From assembly GCF_024273235.1 (NCBI RefSeq), contig NZ_JANBVH010000034.1:1-51304 (forward strand): 51,304 bases of DNA. The letters are read 5' to 3'. The position numbers and the translations under genes are program-made. Positions 9,077-16,974 of the stretch are shown piece after piece. The notes under the pieces are model-generated. The model ran no database searches and was not told where the DNA came from. It saw only the letters and a list, made by a program, of their open reading frames with translations. This DNA is from Sphingomonas faeni. Lineage in GTDB: Bacteria > Pseudomonadota > Alphaproteobacteria > Sphingomonadales > Sphingomonadaceae. Within the stretch, counting starts at the first letter, position 1. Every line of letters begins with the position of its first letter.

Positions 9077-9765
9077 CGCGTCGGAACCTCCGCATCAGCT
9101 CGGTAGGATTTCACCTGAAACCCGAGCGGGTTGGCATATCGGCCGGCTTCCGTTTCCGGCTTCGACAGCACATCGAACGTGATCGTCGCGATGGCGGGCG
9201 TCTCGATCACCTGCTGGTCGCGCTGCAACCGCTTCACGAATCGGACCTGAGCGACGTTGGGCGAGATGAAGGCAACAGAGCGGATCGCGACGAACACCGC
9301 GTCGTTGGCGGTGAGCTGGTTTTGCGGCGAGTCAGGATTGTCCTTCTTGTAGAAGGACGTCCAACGGTTCTGTTCCTCGCGCGTCGAGAGGGCCAGCACC
9401 TTGCGGTAGAACTCTTCGCGTGCCTGCGGAATCCACCCCTCGCGCGTCCGCACATAGTCGGCGAGGAAATACTTACGGATCGCCTCGTCATAGGTGATCG
9501 ACTTGTCGCCACGGAGCCCTTGAGCGACTTCGGTCGCGCCGGTCGATTTATCGACGGTGACGACGTAGGGAACGACGGTCTTGAGCGGCGAAAGCGCCAT
9601 GACCGATCCGACGCTGACGATCGCCAGCGCGCTGGTCACGCCGGCCACGATCCAGGCCACACGTCGCGAGCGGGTTGCGGCGACGAACCGATCCCGATCC
9701 CAGCTTTCCGCTTCCGCGAAATACGCCTTGAGGTCTTCTTCTTTGTCTTTGACACCGATCGCCAT
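9073..9765 (-). CDS. virB8: VirB8 inner-membrane assembly protein
   Basis: A protein of 230 residues: a short cytoplasmic tail with the typical YFAEAESWDRDRF segment, one membrane span (about 33-55) and a periplasmic NTF2-like domain with PYVVTVDKSTGATEV. By family it is the inner-membrane platform component of the type IV secretion system. It starts one base from the stop of the upstream lipoprotein-position gene and overlaps virB9 by ATGA. Confidence 0.95.
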   Translation of the reverse strand: MAIGVKDKEEDLKAYFAEAESWDRDRFVAATRSRRVAWIVAGVTSALAIVSVGSVMALSPLKTVVPYVVTVDKSTGATEVAQGLRGDKSITYDEAIRKYFLADYVRTREGWIPQAREEFYRKVLALSTREEQNRWTSFYKKDNPDSPQNQLTANDAVFVAIRSVAFISPNVAQVRFVKRLQRDQQVIETPAIATITFDVLSKPETEAGRYANPLGFQVKSYRADAEVPTR

Positions 9766-9766
9766 G

Positions 9767-10165
9767 TCAGCAGCTCGCGTATGAGGTCGGAAGGGCCGCT
9801 GTGGGGCTGGCTCCAGGCCCTATGGCGCTGATTGCCGGCACCTTGCCGCCTTGCGACGTGTCCGGCCCTTGCAGAGCCGGCGTCGCGCTTTCCGGGGGGA
9901 ACAGGTTGGTCGTGGGAGGGGCCGACGGAGCCGGCCCGCTTTGAGGGCTAGGTGTGCCACGTGGCACACCCGCCCCATTTGGCGAGACCGCAACAGCGGG
10001 GGCGGAGCGATCCGGCAGCGTCGGAAGGATTGTGCCGTAGAGATTTGCGGGCCGCTTCTGCCGCCCGTTGCAGCGAGGGAGCTTGTCATCCTTCGCCGCC
10101 GCGGCTGGAACGGATGGGGTGAGACTCGCGAGAGCGAGAACCGCCAGGGCAGAGCCGAACTTCAT
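9767..10165 (-). CDS. Exported Pro-rich protein in the VirB7 position
   Basis: A protein of 132 residues. The ATG at 10165 is chosen because AGGAG lies seven bases before it; an in-frame TTG six bases upstream is too close to that site. A signal peptide (cleavage near PAAAAKDD) is followed by a low-complexity Pro/Ala/Ser/Gly chain with little predicted structure. It has a C-terminal Cys but no lipobox. The place between virB6 and virB8 is where virB7 sits in many systems, so a core-complex accessory role is possible but not shown. The parS-like palindrome at 9951-9970 lies inside the gene and encodes VPRGT in this low-complexity stretch. Confidence 0.75.
   Translation of the reverse strand: MKFGSALAVLALASLTPSVPAAAAKDDKLPRCNGRQKRPANLYGTILPTLPDRSAPAVAVSPNGAGVPRGTPSPQSGPAPSAPPTTNLFPPESATPALQGPDTSQGGKVPAISAIGPGASPTAALPTSYASC
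9951..9970. promoter_or_regulatory. parS-like palindrome, copy 2, inside a coding region
   Basis: A perfect 20-bp palindrome identical to copy 1 (GGTGTGCCACGTGGCACACC). It lies in the VirB7-position gene, where it is translated as GVPRGTP in the disordered region. An insertion tolerated in a flexible segment would explain this. Confidence 0.75.
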
Positions 10166-10180
10166 TCCCAATCTCCTGAT

Positions 10181-11185
10181 CTAGCTTGTGCGGCGAAGAG
10201 TGCCACCCCCGCCGCCCCCAGCGCTGGCACGGCCCCTCGCAAATGCGGAACTCGCTATCCTGCCCGGCGCGGCCGATAGCGCCCGACCGGCGGCCGGGAT
10301 GATGTTGCCGGTCGCGGCGTGAGCGAATTGCGTAGCAAGGGAGGCACCACCACCACCAAGACCAGCAGCGAGGCCCGGTATTTGAAGGAAGAAGAAGAAC
10401 CCCAAGATGTAGAAGGCGATGGCCTTCACCGCGATTGCGACGATATCGGTATTACCCGCCGTCGCTTCCGTGATGAACGTCTCCCCGGTTTGCTGGATGA
10501 AGACGGTCAGAAGCAGCGCGAACGCCACGAGCATCACATAGCTAATTACCGATCCGAGCCAGGCGAAGAAGAACGACCTTGTGGACTCGAAAAGCAGGGC
10601 AGCAACGAACAGCGGGCCAACCACAGCGAGCAGCGCAAGTGCAAAAAGCGCGAACGCGCAGATCGTAAAGCCCAGGGCGGTCGCCAGAAGGGCAAGCACC
10701 ATGATGACTAGGCAATATACGCCGGTGAAGAATATCTCGATGATGTTGTTTGGCATACCGATCAGGTTTCGACCCGCAGCAGCGGTCCTCATGTCCTGAA
10801 TCTGTGTGATGCGATCGACCGTTTGTGCCGACCCCTTGACGATGTTGTCGAAGAAGCCGCCGAGGCCGGTGACGTTGGGACCACCCACGGCGTTGGCGAC
10901 GTCCTGAGGAAGGCCGTTCATCGTGAAGAGGCTGATAGATGCGCCGTAGAGCGTGGTTACGGCGAACACTAGAGCCGCCAACTTCATTCCCCGGAACACG
11001 AACTCGCGGAATGGATAATCGACGGCACCTCGCAGGATCGCGATGCCAAGGAGAATGATATAGATGGTGACGCCGACCCGAAGCGGCCCGGAAATCCAGC
11101 CGACCATGCCGGAGTAAGCGGCAATAATGCCAGCAAGAGCATTATTCAGCGCATCGAACATTCGAGTAAAGACGTCATTACCCAC
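10181..11185 (-). CDS. virB6: VirB6/TrbL-type polytopic channel protein
   Basis: A protein of 334 residues from a GTG start at 11185, chosen because AAGGA precedes it by seven bases. A longer in-frame reading to 11284 runs into the upstream gene. At least six hydrophobic segments are seen, with the characteristic central region (LLATALGFTICAFALFALALLAVVGPLFVAALLFESTRSF split over several spans). The C-terminus is a Gly/Ala-rich cytoplasmic or periplasmic tail. By family it is the inner-membrane channel component contacting transferred DNA. The order EexN-like, VirB6, VirB7-position, VirB8 is typical. Confidence 0.92.
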   Translation of the reverse strand: MGNDVFTRMFDALNNALAGIIAAYSGMVGWISGPLRVGVTIYIILLGIAILRGAVDYPFREFVFRGMKLAALVFAVTTLYGASISLFTMNGLPQDVANAVGGPNVTGLGGFFDNIVKGSAQTVDRITQIQDMRTAAAGRNLIGMPNNIIEIFFTGVYCLVIMVLALLATALGFTICAFALFALALLAVVGPLFVAALLFESTRSFFFAWLGSVISYVMLVAFALLLTVFIQQTGETFITEATAGNTDIVAIAVKAIAFYILGFFFFLQIPGLAAGLGGGGASLATQFAHAATGNIIPAAGRALSAAPGRIASSAFARGRASAGGGGGGTLRRTS

Positions 11186-11219
11186 GTCAAAGTCCTTAAA
11201 AACACGCCAAGGCGACGGG

Positions 11220-11534
11220 CTAGATGCCCATCTCCTTCCGAAACTTTGCTCTTTGCTCGGTCGATCGAATATATTCGTTCGCACCTTCCGCGTTGTTGCA
11301 GTTAGAGACGATGACCGAAGGCCATGATCCCACGGGCCGCTGTGATTGCTTCCATGCCGCGCAGACTGAATTGATCGTCTGCAACTCGGCCCGATGCGCG
11401 ATCAGGTATTGAGTATCGCGTAGGGGAAGATCGGAGCGCAGCCCCGATGCGTCCTGATCTTTTTCTGACTGTGTGCAGGCTACCAGCCCGCATACGAGCG
11501 CGAGGGGGAGGGAAAGGCGCGGGAAACGAGCCAT
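11220..11534 (-). CDS. EexN-like small lipoprotein (possible entry exclusion)
   Basis: A protein of 104 residues. The N-terminus is a lipoprotein signal with LVAC as lipobox (Cys near residue 20). The mature part has TQYLIAHRAELQTINSVCAAW and SNCNNAEGANEY, the pattern of EexN-type lipoproteins (a YxxxHxxEL segment followed by two conserved Cys). EexN proteins are associated with surface or entry exclusion and are found between virB5 and virB6 in related operons, as here. The start overlaps the virB5 stop by one base. The exclusion role is by family and not demonstrated. Confidence 0.8.
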   Translation of the reverse strand: MARFPRLSLPLALVCGLVACTQSEKDQDASGLRSDLPLRDTQYLIAHRAELQTINSVCAAWKQSQRPVGSWPSVIVSNCNNAEGANEYIRSTEQRAKFRKEMGI

Positions 11535-12244
11535 CAGTTCAGGCCCATGTCCCGACGGAATGCGGCGCGGCTGTCTTGCTGCGAAGCAAGATACTTCTGG
11601 TAATCGCCTTCCGCCTTCGCGCGCCGTTGAATCTCGATCGCCTGGAGCGCCAGTTGATCGTTCATCATTTGCGCCTGTTCGAGCTGGAGCCGCGCCGTCA
11701 TATCGGCGCGCTCGGCTGCCGAGGTCGAACCATTGAGGCGGGTGCGAAGCTCTTCCAGGCCTTGGCGCCGGCTCGTCACGGCGTCGCCAACGTTGCTCGC
11801 AAGACCGGTAGTCACCGCCGCCTCTCGCGCACCTTGTTCTGATGCCGCGCGCTGCTCGGCTGTGGCCGTTGGCGAGACGCGGCCGATCAAATCCTGATAA
11901 ACTTCGTTCGCCTTGCCGCGCAGCCCGCCTACTACGTTGAGATCGCCGCTGGTGTAGCCGCCAAGGCTGTTCGACGACACGTTGCTGGTGCGTAGCACGT
12001 CGCTCTTCAGGCGGTTGGCGATGTTGCCAATGTCGGTCGCCTTGTTGAGGTCCTGGTAGAGCTTCTGCGCTTCCTGGATTTGAGCGGCACCCTGCTGGAG
12101 AACCTGCACGCCCTGCCGGACCTGTTCGATCTGCTGGACGATCGACGATGTGTCGATGACCGGGATGCCCTGCGCGTGCGCCGACCCGGCGAGCATGGAC
12201 GCTGATCCTGCCAGCGCGACGGCGAAAACCTTCAAGTTACGCAT
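11534..12244 (-). CDS. virB5: VirB5 minor pilin component
   Basis: A protein of 236 residues. A signal peptide (cleavage after GSAHA, about residue 24) is followed by a helical, Gln-rich chain with IPVIDTSSIVQQIEQVRQ and LYQDLNKATDIGNI, typical for VirB5. By family it caps the T-pilus and aids recipient contact. It lies 14 bases after virB4 and ends overlapping the EexN-like gene. Confidence 0.92.
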   Translation of the reverse strand: MRNLKVFAVALAGSASMLAGSAHAQGIPVIDTSSIVQQIEQVRQGVQVLQQGAAQIQEAQKLYQDLNKATDIGNIANRLKSDVLRTSNVSSNSLGGYTSGDLNVVGGLRGKANEVYQDLIGRVSPTATAEQRAASEQGAREAAVTTGLASNVGDAVTSRRQGLEELRTRLNGSTSAAERADMTARLQLEQAQMMNDQLALQAIEIQRRAKAEGDYQKYLASQQDSRAAFRRDMGLN

Positions 12245-12258
12245 GTCCCTTCTCCTTC

Positions 12259-14649
12259 TCAGCTTGGACGACGACGTTTGTGGAATACCGGGAGCCAGGC
12301 CGCGGGATCGGGGCCGAACTCCGCTGCTGCCGCGACGGCGATCGACGTCGTTTCGGCGCGCCCTGACAGCACCGCCAGCTCGTCATCGAGTCCGGTCAGG
12401 TCCAGTTCGACCACAACGCTGTCATGGCCTTGCTTGACGAGGAACTTACGGGACTCCGGCGACAACTCTTCGCGGATGAGCTGATATTCCGCCTCGGTCA
12501 GCGAGAAACCCTCAACATAGTCGCGGCGCGCCCCCTTTGGATTGGGGAGCATCACCTGGGTCGCGACCTGTTCGAGGATCGAGTGCGCAATGTCGCTCTT
12601 GAGCGCATCGGCCGGCGACTGGGTGGCGAACACCATCATCGCGTTGCGTTTGCGGTATGTCTTCAAGCCGTCTTGCGCGAAGCCCCGAAATGCTTCGTCC
12701 TGTAGCGCCTTCCAGAACTCGTCGATGGCGATGATCGTCCGCTCGCCGGTTAGCATCTTGTCGATGCGATGGAACAGGTAGAGCATCAGCGGCGCGCGGA
12801 TCTCGGCATTATCGAGGAAATCCGTCATGTCGAACCCGATGAACCGCGCATCGAGCGTCATTTCGTCCGCCGTGTTGTCGAACACCCACCCCATCGAACC
12901 GCGAGACGTCCACTTTTCGAGACGGGCGCCGATGCCGCCAGCGTCCGCCATGCCGAGCATGGTCCGCAGCGCATCTAACGAGCGATCCTCCCGAGGGAGC
13001 CGCATCACCGCGGCTACGCCCTCGTCGATCATCCGCTCTTCCTGGACCGTGATCGGGCGCTGCTCGGCCCGGACGAGCTGACGCACCCATAGCGACAGCC
13101 AGGCGCGATCCTCCGCATTATTTTCGAGTGCCTTGAGCGGGGCGAAGCCCGTCGGGGTGCCGTTGGCGAGCGTCAGATACGTGCCGCCTGAGGCCAGGAC
13201 GAAAATCTGCGCGCCGCGATCCTTGTCGATGAATATCTGGCGCGCGCCCGTCTTCTCGGCTTGCGCCATGAGGAAGTTGACGATGACCGTCTTGCCCCCG
13301 CCAGTGGGGCCGACCACCAGCGTGTGACCAATGTCGCGCTTGTGGAAGCTGAAGAAGTAGGGGCTGCGCGCGCTGGTCTTCATCAGCGCGATCGCATCGC
13401 CCCAGTGATTCCCGACAGGGAGGCCGGCGGGGTAGGTGTGGAAGGGAGAGAACGCCGCGAAATTGAGCGACGTGATCGGCGCCGGCCTTGCCCGCCACGC
13501 GAAATTGCCGACGAGCTGGCTCCAATACGCGGCTTCCAGCGCAGCGCCCTCGCGCGCCGCCACCATGCCGGTGTCGGCGAGCGCGGCACGCGCGATCGAC
13601 AGGTTGTCGCGCAGCCCCTTGAGGCTGTCGGAATAGACCGCGAGCGTGAAGTGATGATCGCCCAGGACGAAGCGGTTGGACATGAGATCGTCCGCTGCGT
13701 CGACGAGATCGAGCATCTGACTGACGGCGCGATCGTCGGCGTTCTCCATCTGCTTTTGGCGCAGCCGGAACCGCTCCGATGCCGCGGCGCGGCCGAGGAA
13801 GGTGAAGGATTGCGTCAGCACGAACCCGAAATCGACCGCCAGCAGGGACTCGAATTGGCGCGGCGTCGTGAACGCCGGATATTCGCGAATGCCGAAGATG
13901 CCCCCGAAGGCGCTGCGATCGGCGTCGCGAACCTCGACGGTCTCTCCGCCGAAGATCACGCGCTGGCGATAGAGGGCGCTGCCGAGGTGACCCCGGATGA
14001 TCGGGACGCGGCGATGCCGGCCCGTCATCACCATTTCCGCGACCTCCATCGTCTCGGAAAACTTGAGGCCGTTGAACCCGTAGATCGACAGCCGGCGCGG
14101 CGAGCAACGATCTAGCAGCTTCTCGAAATCACGCGCCTTGTCCTCCAGCAGCTCCAGCAGATCGGCATCGACCTCATCGGCTGCAGCTCCCGCCTTCGCC
14201 TTGCTCTTGAAAAGCTGGACCAGCTTGTCGGCGCCGTGGATCGCGGGGCGCGCCACCAGCGTCACGAAGAAGCGGTTGATGAACATCCGCTCGCGATTCA
14301 TGCGGGCGAAGTAGGCCGCATCAAGATCGCGCGCGAAGCGCGAGCGGAAGTTGCCGCCCGGATATTGCTCGACTCGCGCGCGGACAAGATGCGTCCAAAT
14401 CGACAGGCGATCGTCATGCAGGTTGCGGAGCATCCCGTTGAGCTTCGAGTGCCAGTCGTTCAGATCGCGCACATCGGCCGTCTCGAAAGCACGACCTTGC
14501 AGCTCGAACGTCAGCATGATCGCGCCGGAATCCAGCGCCACCACCTCGTCGTTGACGTGCCGCGCATACGGTAGGAACTTGGTCGGCAGCACTTCCTTGA
14601 GCGCGACCTTCATCGGCACCTGGTCGGAGAGGCGGTTTGCCTTAGCCAT
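12259..14649 (-). CDS. virB4: VirB4 ATPase of the type IV secretion system
   Basis: A protein of 796 residues, within the VirB4 size range. The N-terminal CagE/TrbE domain is followed by the RecA-like domain with Walker A GPTGGGKT at 447-454 and Walker B IIAIDEFWKAL near 640. FATQSPADAL near 670 is the usual downstream motif. It energises pilus biogenesis and substrate transfer. The start overlaps virB3 by eight bases. Confidence 0.96.
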   Translation of the reverse strand: MAKANRLSDQVPMKVALKEVLPTKFLPYARHVNDEVVALDSGAIMLTFELQGRAFETADVRDLNDWHSKLNGMLRNLHDDRLSIWTHLVRARVEQYPGGNFRSRFARDLDAAYFARMNRERMFINRFFVTLVARPAIHGADKLVQLFKSKAKAGAAADEVDADLLELLEDKARDFEKLLDRCSPRRLSIYGFNGLKFSETMEVAEMVMTGRHRRVPIIRGHLGSALYRQRVIFGGETVEVRDADRSAFGGIFGIREYPAFTTPRQFESLLAVDFGFVLTQSFTFLGRAAASERFRLRQKQMENADDRAVSQMLDLVDAADDLMSNRFVLGDHHFTLAVYSDSLKGLRDNLSIARAALADTGMVAAREGAALEAAYWSQLVGNFAWRARPAPITSLNFAAFSPFHTYPAGLPVGNHWGDAIALMKTSARSPYFFSFHKRDIGHTLVVGPTGGGKTVIVNFLMAQAEKTGARQIFIDKDRGAQIFVLASGGTYLTLANGTPTGFAPLKALENNAEDRAWLSLWVRQLVRAEQRPITVQEERMIDEGVAAVMRLPREDRSLDALRTMLGMADAGGIGARLEKWTSRGSMGWVFDNTADEMTLDARFIGFDMTDFLDNAEIRAPLMLYLFHRIDKMLTGERTIIAIDEFWKALQDEAFRGFAQDGLKTYRKRNAMMVFATQSPADALKSDIAHSILEQVATQVMLPNPKGARRDYVEGFSLTEAEYQLIREELSPESRKFLVKQGHDSVVVELDLTGLDDELAVLSGRAETTSIAVAAAAEFGPDPAAWLPVFHKRRRPS

Positions 14650-14986
14650 TGCGGCCGAACCCCTTGCGCTTGATGCCTTTGAGGGGGAGCGGAGTATAAC
14701 TTGAGCCGCCCCAATATGCCCGATTGCGGTTCGCCGCCTTGGTGCGGCCCCACAGGAAGATCAGTCGAAAGGCGTTCACGTCATGCCGCACGATCAGGCG
14801 TGAGAGGCCGAACGTCACGCCAGCGTTCACCGCGGCATAGACCGGATTGTTGAACCCGATCAGGATGCACACCGAAGAGATGAGGATCAGCACCGCCGCC
14901 TCGATCGGGATGCCGGCGAACAGCGCGGGGCGCGTGACCGCCAGGAATAGCGGGTTGCGCGCCATTGTCTCCCGATCCTCGTCCAC
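14642..14986 (-). CDS. virB3: VirB3 inner-membrane protein
   Basis: A protein of 114 residues from a GTG start at 14986, chosen because GGAG stands eight bases before it. An internal ATG at 14965 with GGGAG very close is an alternative. The sequence NPLFLAVTRPALFAGIPIEAAVL is the classical VirB3 N-terminus, with two adjacent hydrophobic segments (about 27-65) and a basic C-terminal tail. It works with VirB4 at the inner membrane. Confidence 0.93.
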   Translation of the reverse strand: MDEDRETMARNPLFLAVTRPALFAGIPIEAAVLILISSVCILIGFNNPVYAAVNAGVTFGLSRLIVRHDVNAFRLIFLWGRTKAANRNRAYWGGSSYTPLPLKGIKRKGFGRNG

Positions 14987-15045
14987 GCTCGATACTCCAC
15001 ACGACAATGCGGAAGCGGGGCGCGGGCGCCCCGCTTCCTACGAAA

Positions 15046-15417
15046 TCAGCCACCGTTGAGCTGATCGACGATCCACGGGGCCGAGAAGATCAGCGCGATG
15101 CCGATGATGACGGTGACGAGGGCGCCGGTGTTGACGCGGCCGGTCAGCCAGCCAAAACCCGCCGCGATGATCGCAAGGATGGCGACCGTTCGCAGGAGAC
15201 CATTGCTCAGAAGGTTCAGCACCGACGTGCCAAAGCTCTCAAGATTGGTCTGTGCGAATGCCGGCTCCGCCGACAGCAGCGACGCCAGCGCCACCAGACC
15301 GAACATCGACAGTAGCTTGCCGACCTTGCGCTGGCCCGGCGTCATCGCCTCAACGCGCTTGGTGACTGTGGATCGAAGGGCGAGCGCCGGCCCACCGATC
15401 GAAGATGCGAGGTTCAT
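15046..15417 (-). CDS. virB2: VirB2 major pilin
   Basis: A protein of 123 residues with a long signal region ending near AEPAFAQ (about residue 56) and a mature part of about 67 residues with two hydrophobic helices (LLRTVAILAIIAAGFGWLTG and ALVTVIIGIALIFSAPWIVD). This is the TrbC/VirB2 layout. The start overlaps the virB1 stop by four bases. The long leader suggests an internal start such as the ATG at 15343 (MTPGQRK) could also be used. Confidence 0.93.
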   Translation of the reverse strand: MNLASSIGGPALALRSTVTKRVEAMTPGQRKVGKLLSMFGLVALASLLSAEPAFAQTNLESFGTSVLNLLSNGLLRTVAILAIIAAGFGWLTGRVNTGALVTVIIGIALIFSAPWIVDQLNGG

Positions 15418-16100
15418 CGTTCTTCTCCTTCTCCGGCGAGACGCGCTCGCTCATATTCCGCCCTCGCAAACACGTCCCACGATGGCGGGGGGTTGGGTGG
15501 CGCAGCTTGACGCTGCCCCGACGCGGACGTGTTTTCTGCCACCAGCGCGGCGAGCTGCGCTGTCGCGCTCGCAGGGCTGGAATCGTTTGAGCCGGAGAAG
15601 GCGGCCACCGTGACCGCTACGGGCCGGATGCCGTCGGAGATGCCGGCATTGCCGATCACCCTTCCGACATAGCCGTTGGAGAAGCCACGCGACTGCGACC
15701 CGGTGTTATACATGGATAGAGCGATGCGAAGCGCGCGCTGGGGGTGCAGGCCTTCGCGCACGCTCCGATAATTGCCGGAGATGACCGCCCCGGCCGCGGC
15801 GATGTTCGTGCAGGGCTCGAACACCGTGTCCCAGGTCAGGCCAAGGGCCCTCATGTTGCGGGAATTGATCTGGCCGAGGCCGAGATCGACCGAATAGCCT
15901 TTGGCGACGTAGAAGCGCGCCATCTTGATCGCTTGCGCGACGCTCGTCGGCTGCACGACCTTGCTGCCAAGCCCGTTGACGCCAATCGCCAGCTCATTGC
16001 CGCGGCTTTCCGTCTCGACGATCGCCGCGATGGTCGCAGGCGCTACATTCGGCGCGCATTGCGCCGCGAGACCCATGACGACTGCGGCGGGGAGCGTCAT
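15414..16100 (-). CDS. virB1: VirB1 lytic transglycosylase
   Basis: A protein of 228 residues with an SLT fold. The probable catalytic Glu lies in IVETESRGN (residues 28-34), followed by GLGQINSRNM near residue 84 and YNTGSQSRGFSNGYV near 140, all motifs of transglycosylases that locally open peptidoglycan for the secretion apparatus. The C-terminal tail is Pro/Ala-rich. No strong signal peptide is present; the hydrophobic N-terminus is short. It is coupled to virB2 by ATGA and to the TrbM-like gene by a shared base. Confidence 0.93.
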   Translation of the reverse strand: MTLPAAVVMGLAAQCAPNVAPATIAAIVETESRGNELAIGVNGLGSKVVQPTSVAQAIKMARFYVAKGYSVDLGLGQINSRNMRALGLTWDTVFEPCTNIAAAGAVISGNYRSVREGLHPQRALRIALSMYNTGSQSRGFSNGYVGRVIGNAGISDGIRPVAVTVAAFSGSNDSSPASATAQLAALVAENTSASGQRQAAPPNPPPSWDVFARAEYERARLAGEGEER

Positions 16101-16495
16101 TACCGCTCCAAACTTCGCGAGCCGGCGAACGGGCCGGGTTGCGCCGTGGCCTCCGCCTGATCGATCTGCGAACTGGTCGGGACCGTGTAGCGCGTCCGCG
16201 TGCCATCCTGCATCGTCATGACGACGTAGCCAGGCCGACCGCTCTTCGGCTTGGTATAGTCCGCTTTGCGGACTCCGCCCGCGCTACAGGTAGGAAAGCC
16301 GCCACCGAGGCCGAGGTGTGTGATGAGCTTACGGATCGGTGGGACGCATTCCTTGAATTGCATCCACCCGCCCGGATTGCTGGCGCAAAGCAGCACTTCA
16401 CAGGCCCAAGTGTTTTCGGCGCGGGCCGGCGCTGCCGCAAAAGAGGCCACTACCAGCGCAGCGACCGAGAGAGACGAACACAAGCGATTTGCCAT
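16100..16495 (-). CDS. TrbM/KikA/MpfK-type conjugal transfer protein
   Basis: A protein of 131 residues with a signal peptide (cleavage near PARAENT, about residue 27). The motif WACEVLLCASNPGGW followed by ECVPPIRKL, with further Cys at about residue 70, matches the TrbM/KikA/MpfK family of exported conjugation proteins. AGGAG stands seven bases before the ATG. It is the first gene of the tightly packed VirB block, which suggests the main transfer promoter lies upstream. An inverted repeat overlaps its ribosome-binding site. Confidence 0.82.
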   Translation of the reverse strand: MANRLCSSLSVAALVVASFAAAPARAENTWACEVLLCASNPGGWMQFKECVPPIRKLITHLGLGGGFPTCSAGGVRKADYTKPKSGRPGYVVMTMQDGTRTRYTVPTSSQIDQAEATAQPGPFAGSRSLER

Positions 16496-16518
16496 GTTTT
16501 CACTCCTAGAGTGAGAAC
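16496..16518 (-). promoter_or_regulatory. Inverted repeat over the RBS of the transfer operon's first VirB-block gene
   Basis: GTTTTCACTC-CTA-GAGTGAGAAC is a near-perfect 10-bp inverted repeat (one mismatch) immediately before the TrbM-like start. On the minus strand its second arm contains the AGGAG ribosome-binding site. It could act as a repressor operator or as an mRNA hairpin that hides the ribosome-binding site. Just upstream is a direct repeat of TTTAGC with eight-base period (16522-16535 region, minus strand). Confidence 0.5.
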
Positions 16519-16594
16519 AAGCTAAATCGCTAAAGCGAGATTGCCTAGCCCGAAAATGACCGAAGCTTCACATTGGACCCAACGGCTTGGCGCG

Positions 16595-16882
16595 TCAGAA
16601 AGCCTTTTCGTCTCTGACGTCAGCGCACGGGTGAAGGTGGATCACATCATCATAGCCATATCCCAGGACGATATGGCGTATGGCCGAAGAAGCCTTTTTA
16701 TACAGTCTGATACGCTTTTTGTCGTAAAGCCCCACGTGGAAAAGTGCCGTTCCGCGCCAGCTAACCCGGACGTTGATGTACCATCGCCCGCAGTCGCGCT
16801 GGCAGACATGGACGTCCGTGATAGACCCACCAGGGGGCCGAAGCGTCGTCAATTCGCGTTCGAGCAGCAGCTCCAAATCCAT
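16595..16882 (-). CDS. Small protein of unknown function upstream of the transfer operon
   Basis: A protein of 95 residues with no signal peptide or membrane span. It contains Cys pairs and basic patches (HVCQRDCGRWYINVRVSW, YDKKRIRLYKKASSAIRHIV). It reads in the same direction as the transfer operon, 99 bases before its first gene, and is divergent from the primase-like gene. Position suggests a regulator or accessory factor of transfer, but no family is recognised. Confidence 0.6.
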   Translation of the reverse strand: MDLELLLERELTTLRPPGGSITDVHVCQRDCGRWYINVRVSWRGTALFHVGLYDKKRIRLYKKASSAIRHIVLGYGYDDVIHLHPCADVRDEKAF

Positions 16883-16974
16883 TCATTCCCCCAACAGTGA
16901 TTACTATGCTTTTCGCTGGTGCTTTGCGCCACTCCCCGATAGCAAGTATGCGTCTTGAACCGGGAGTGTCTTAG

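Noticed and set aside
16729..16742. CCCACGTGGA near 16731 as a further parS-like site
   Set aside because: Only the central CCACGTGG is shared; the outer bases do not match the palindrome.
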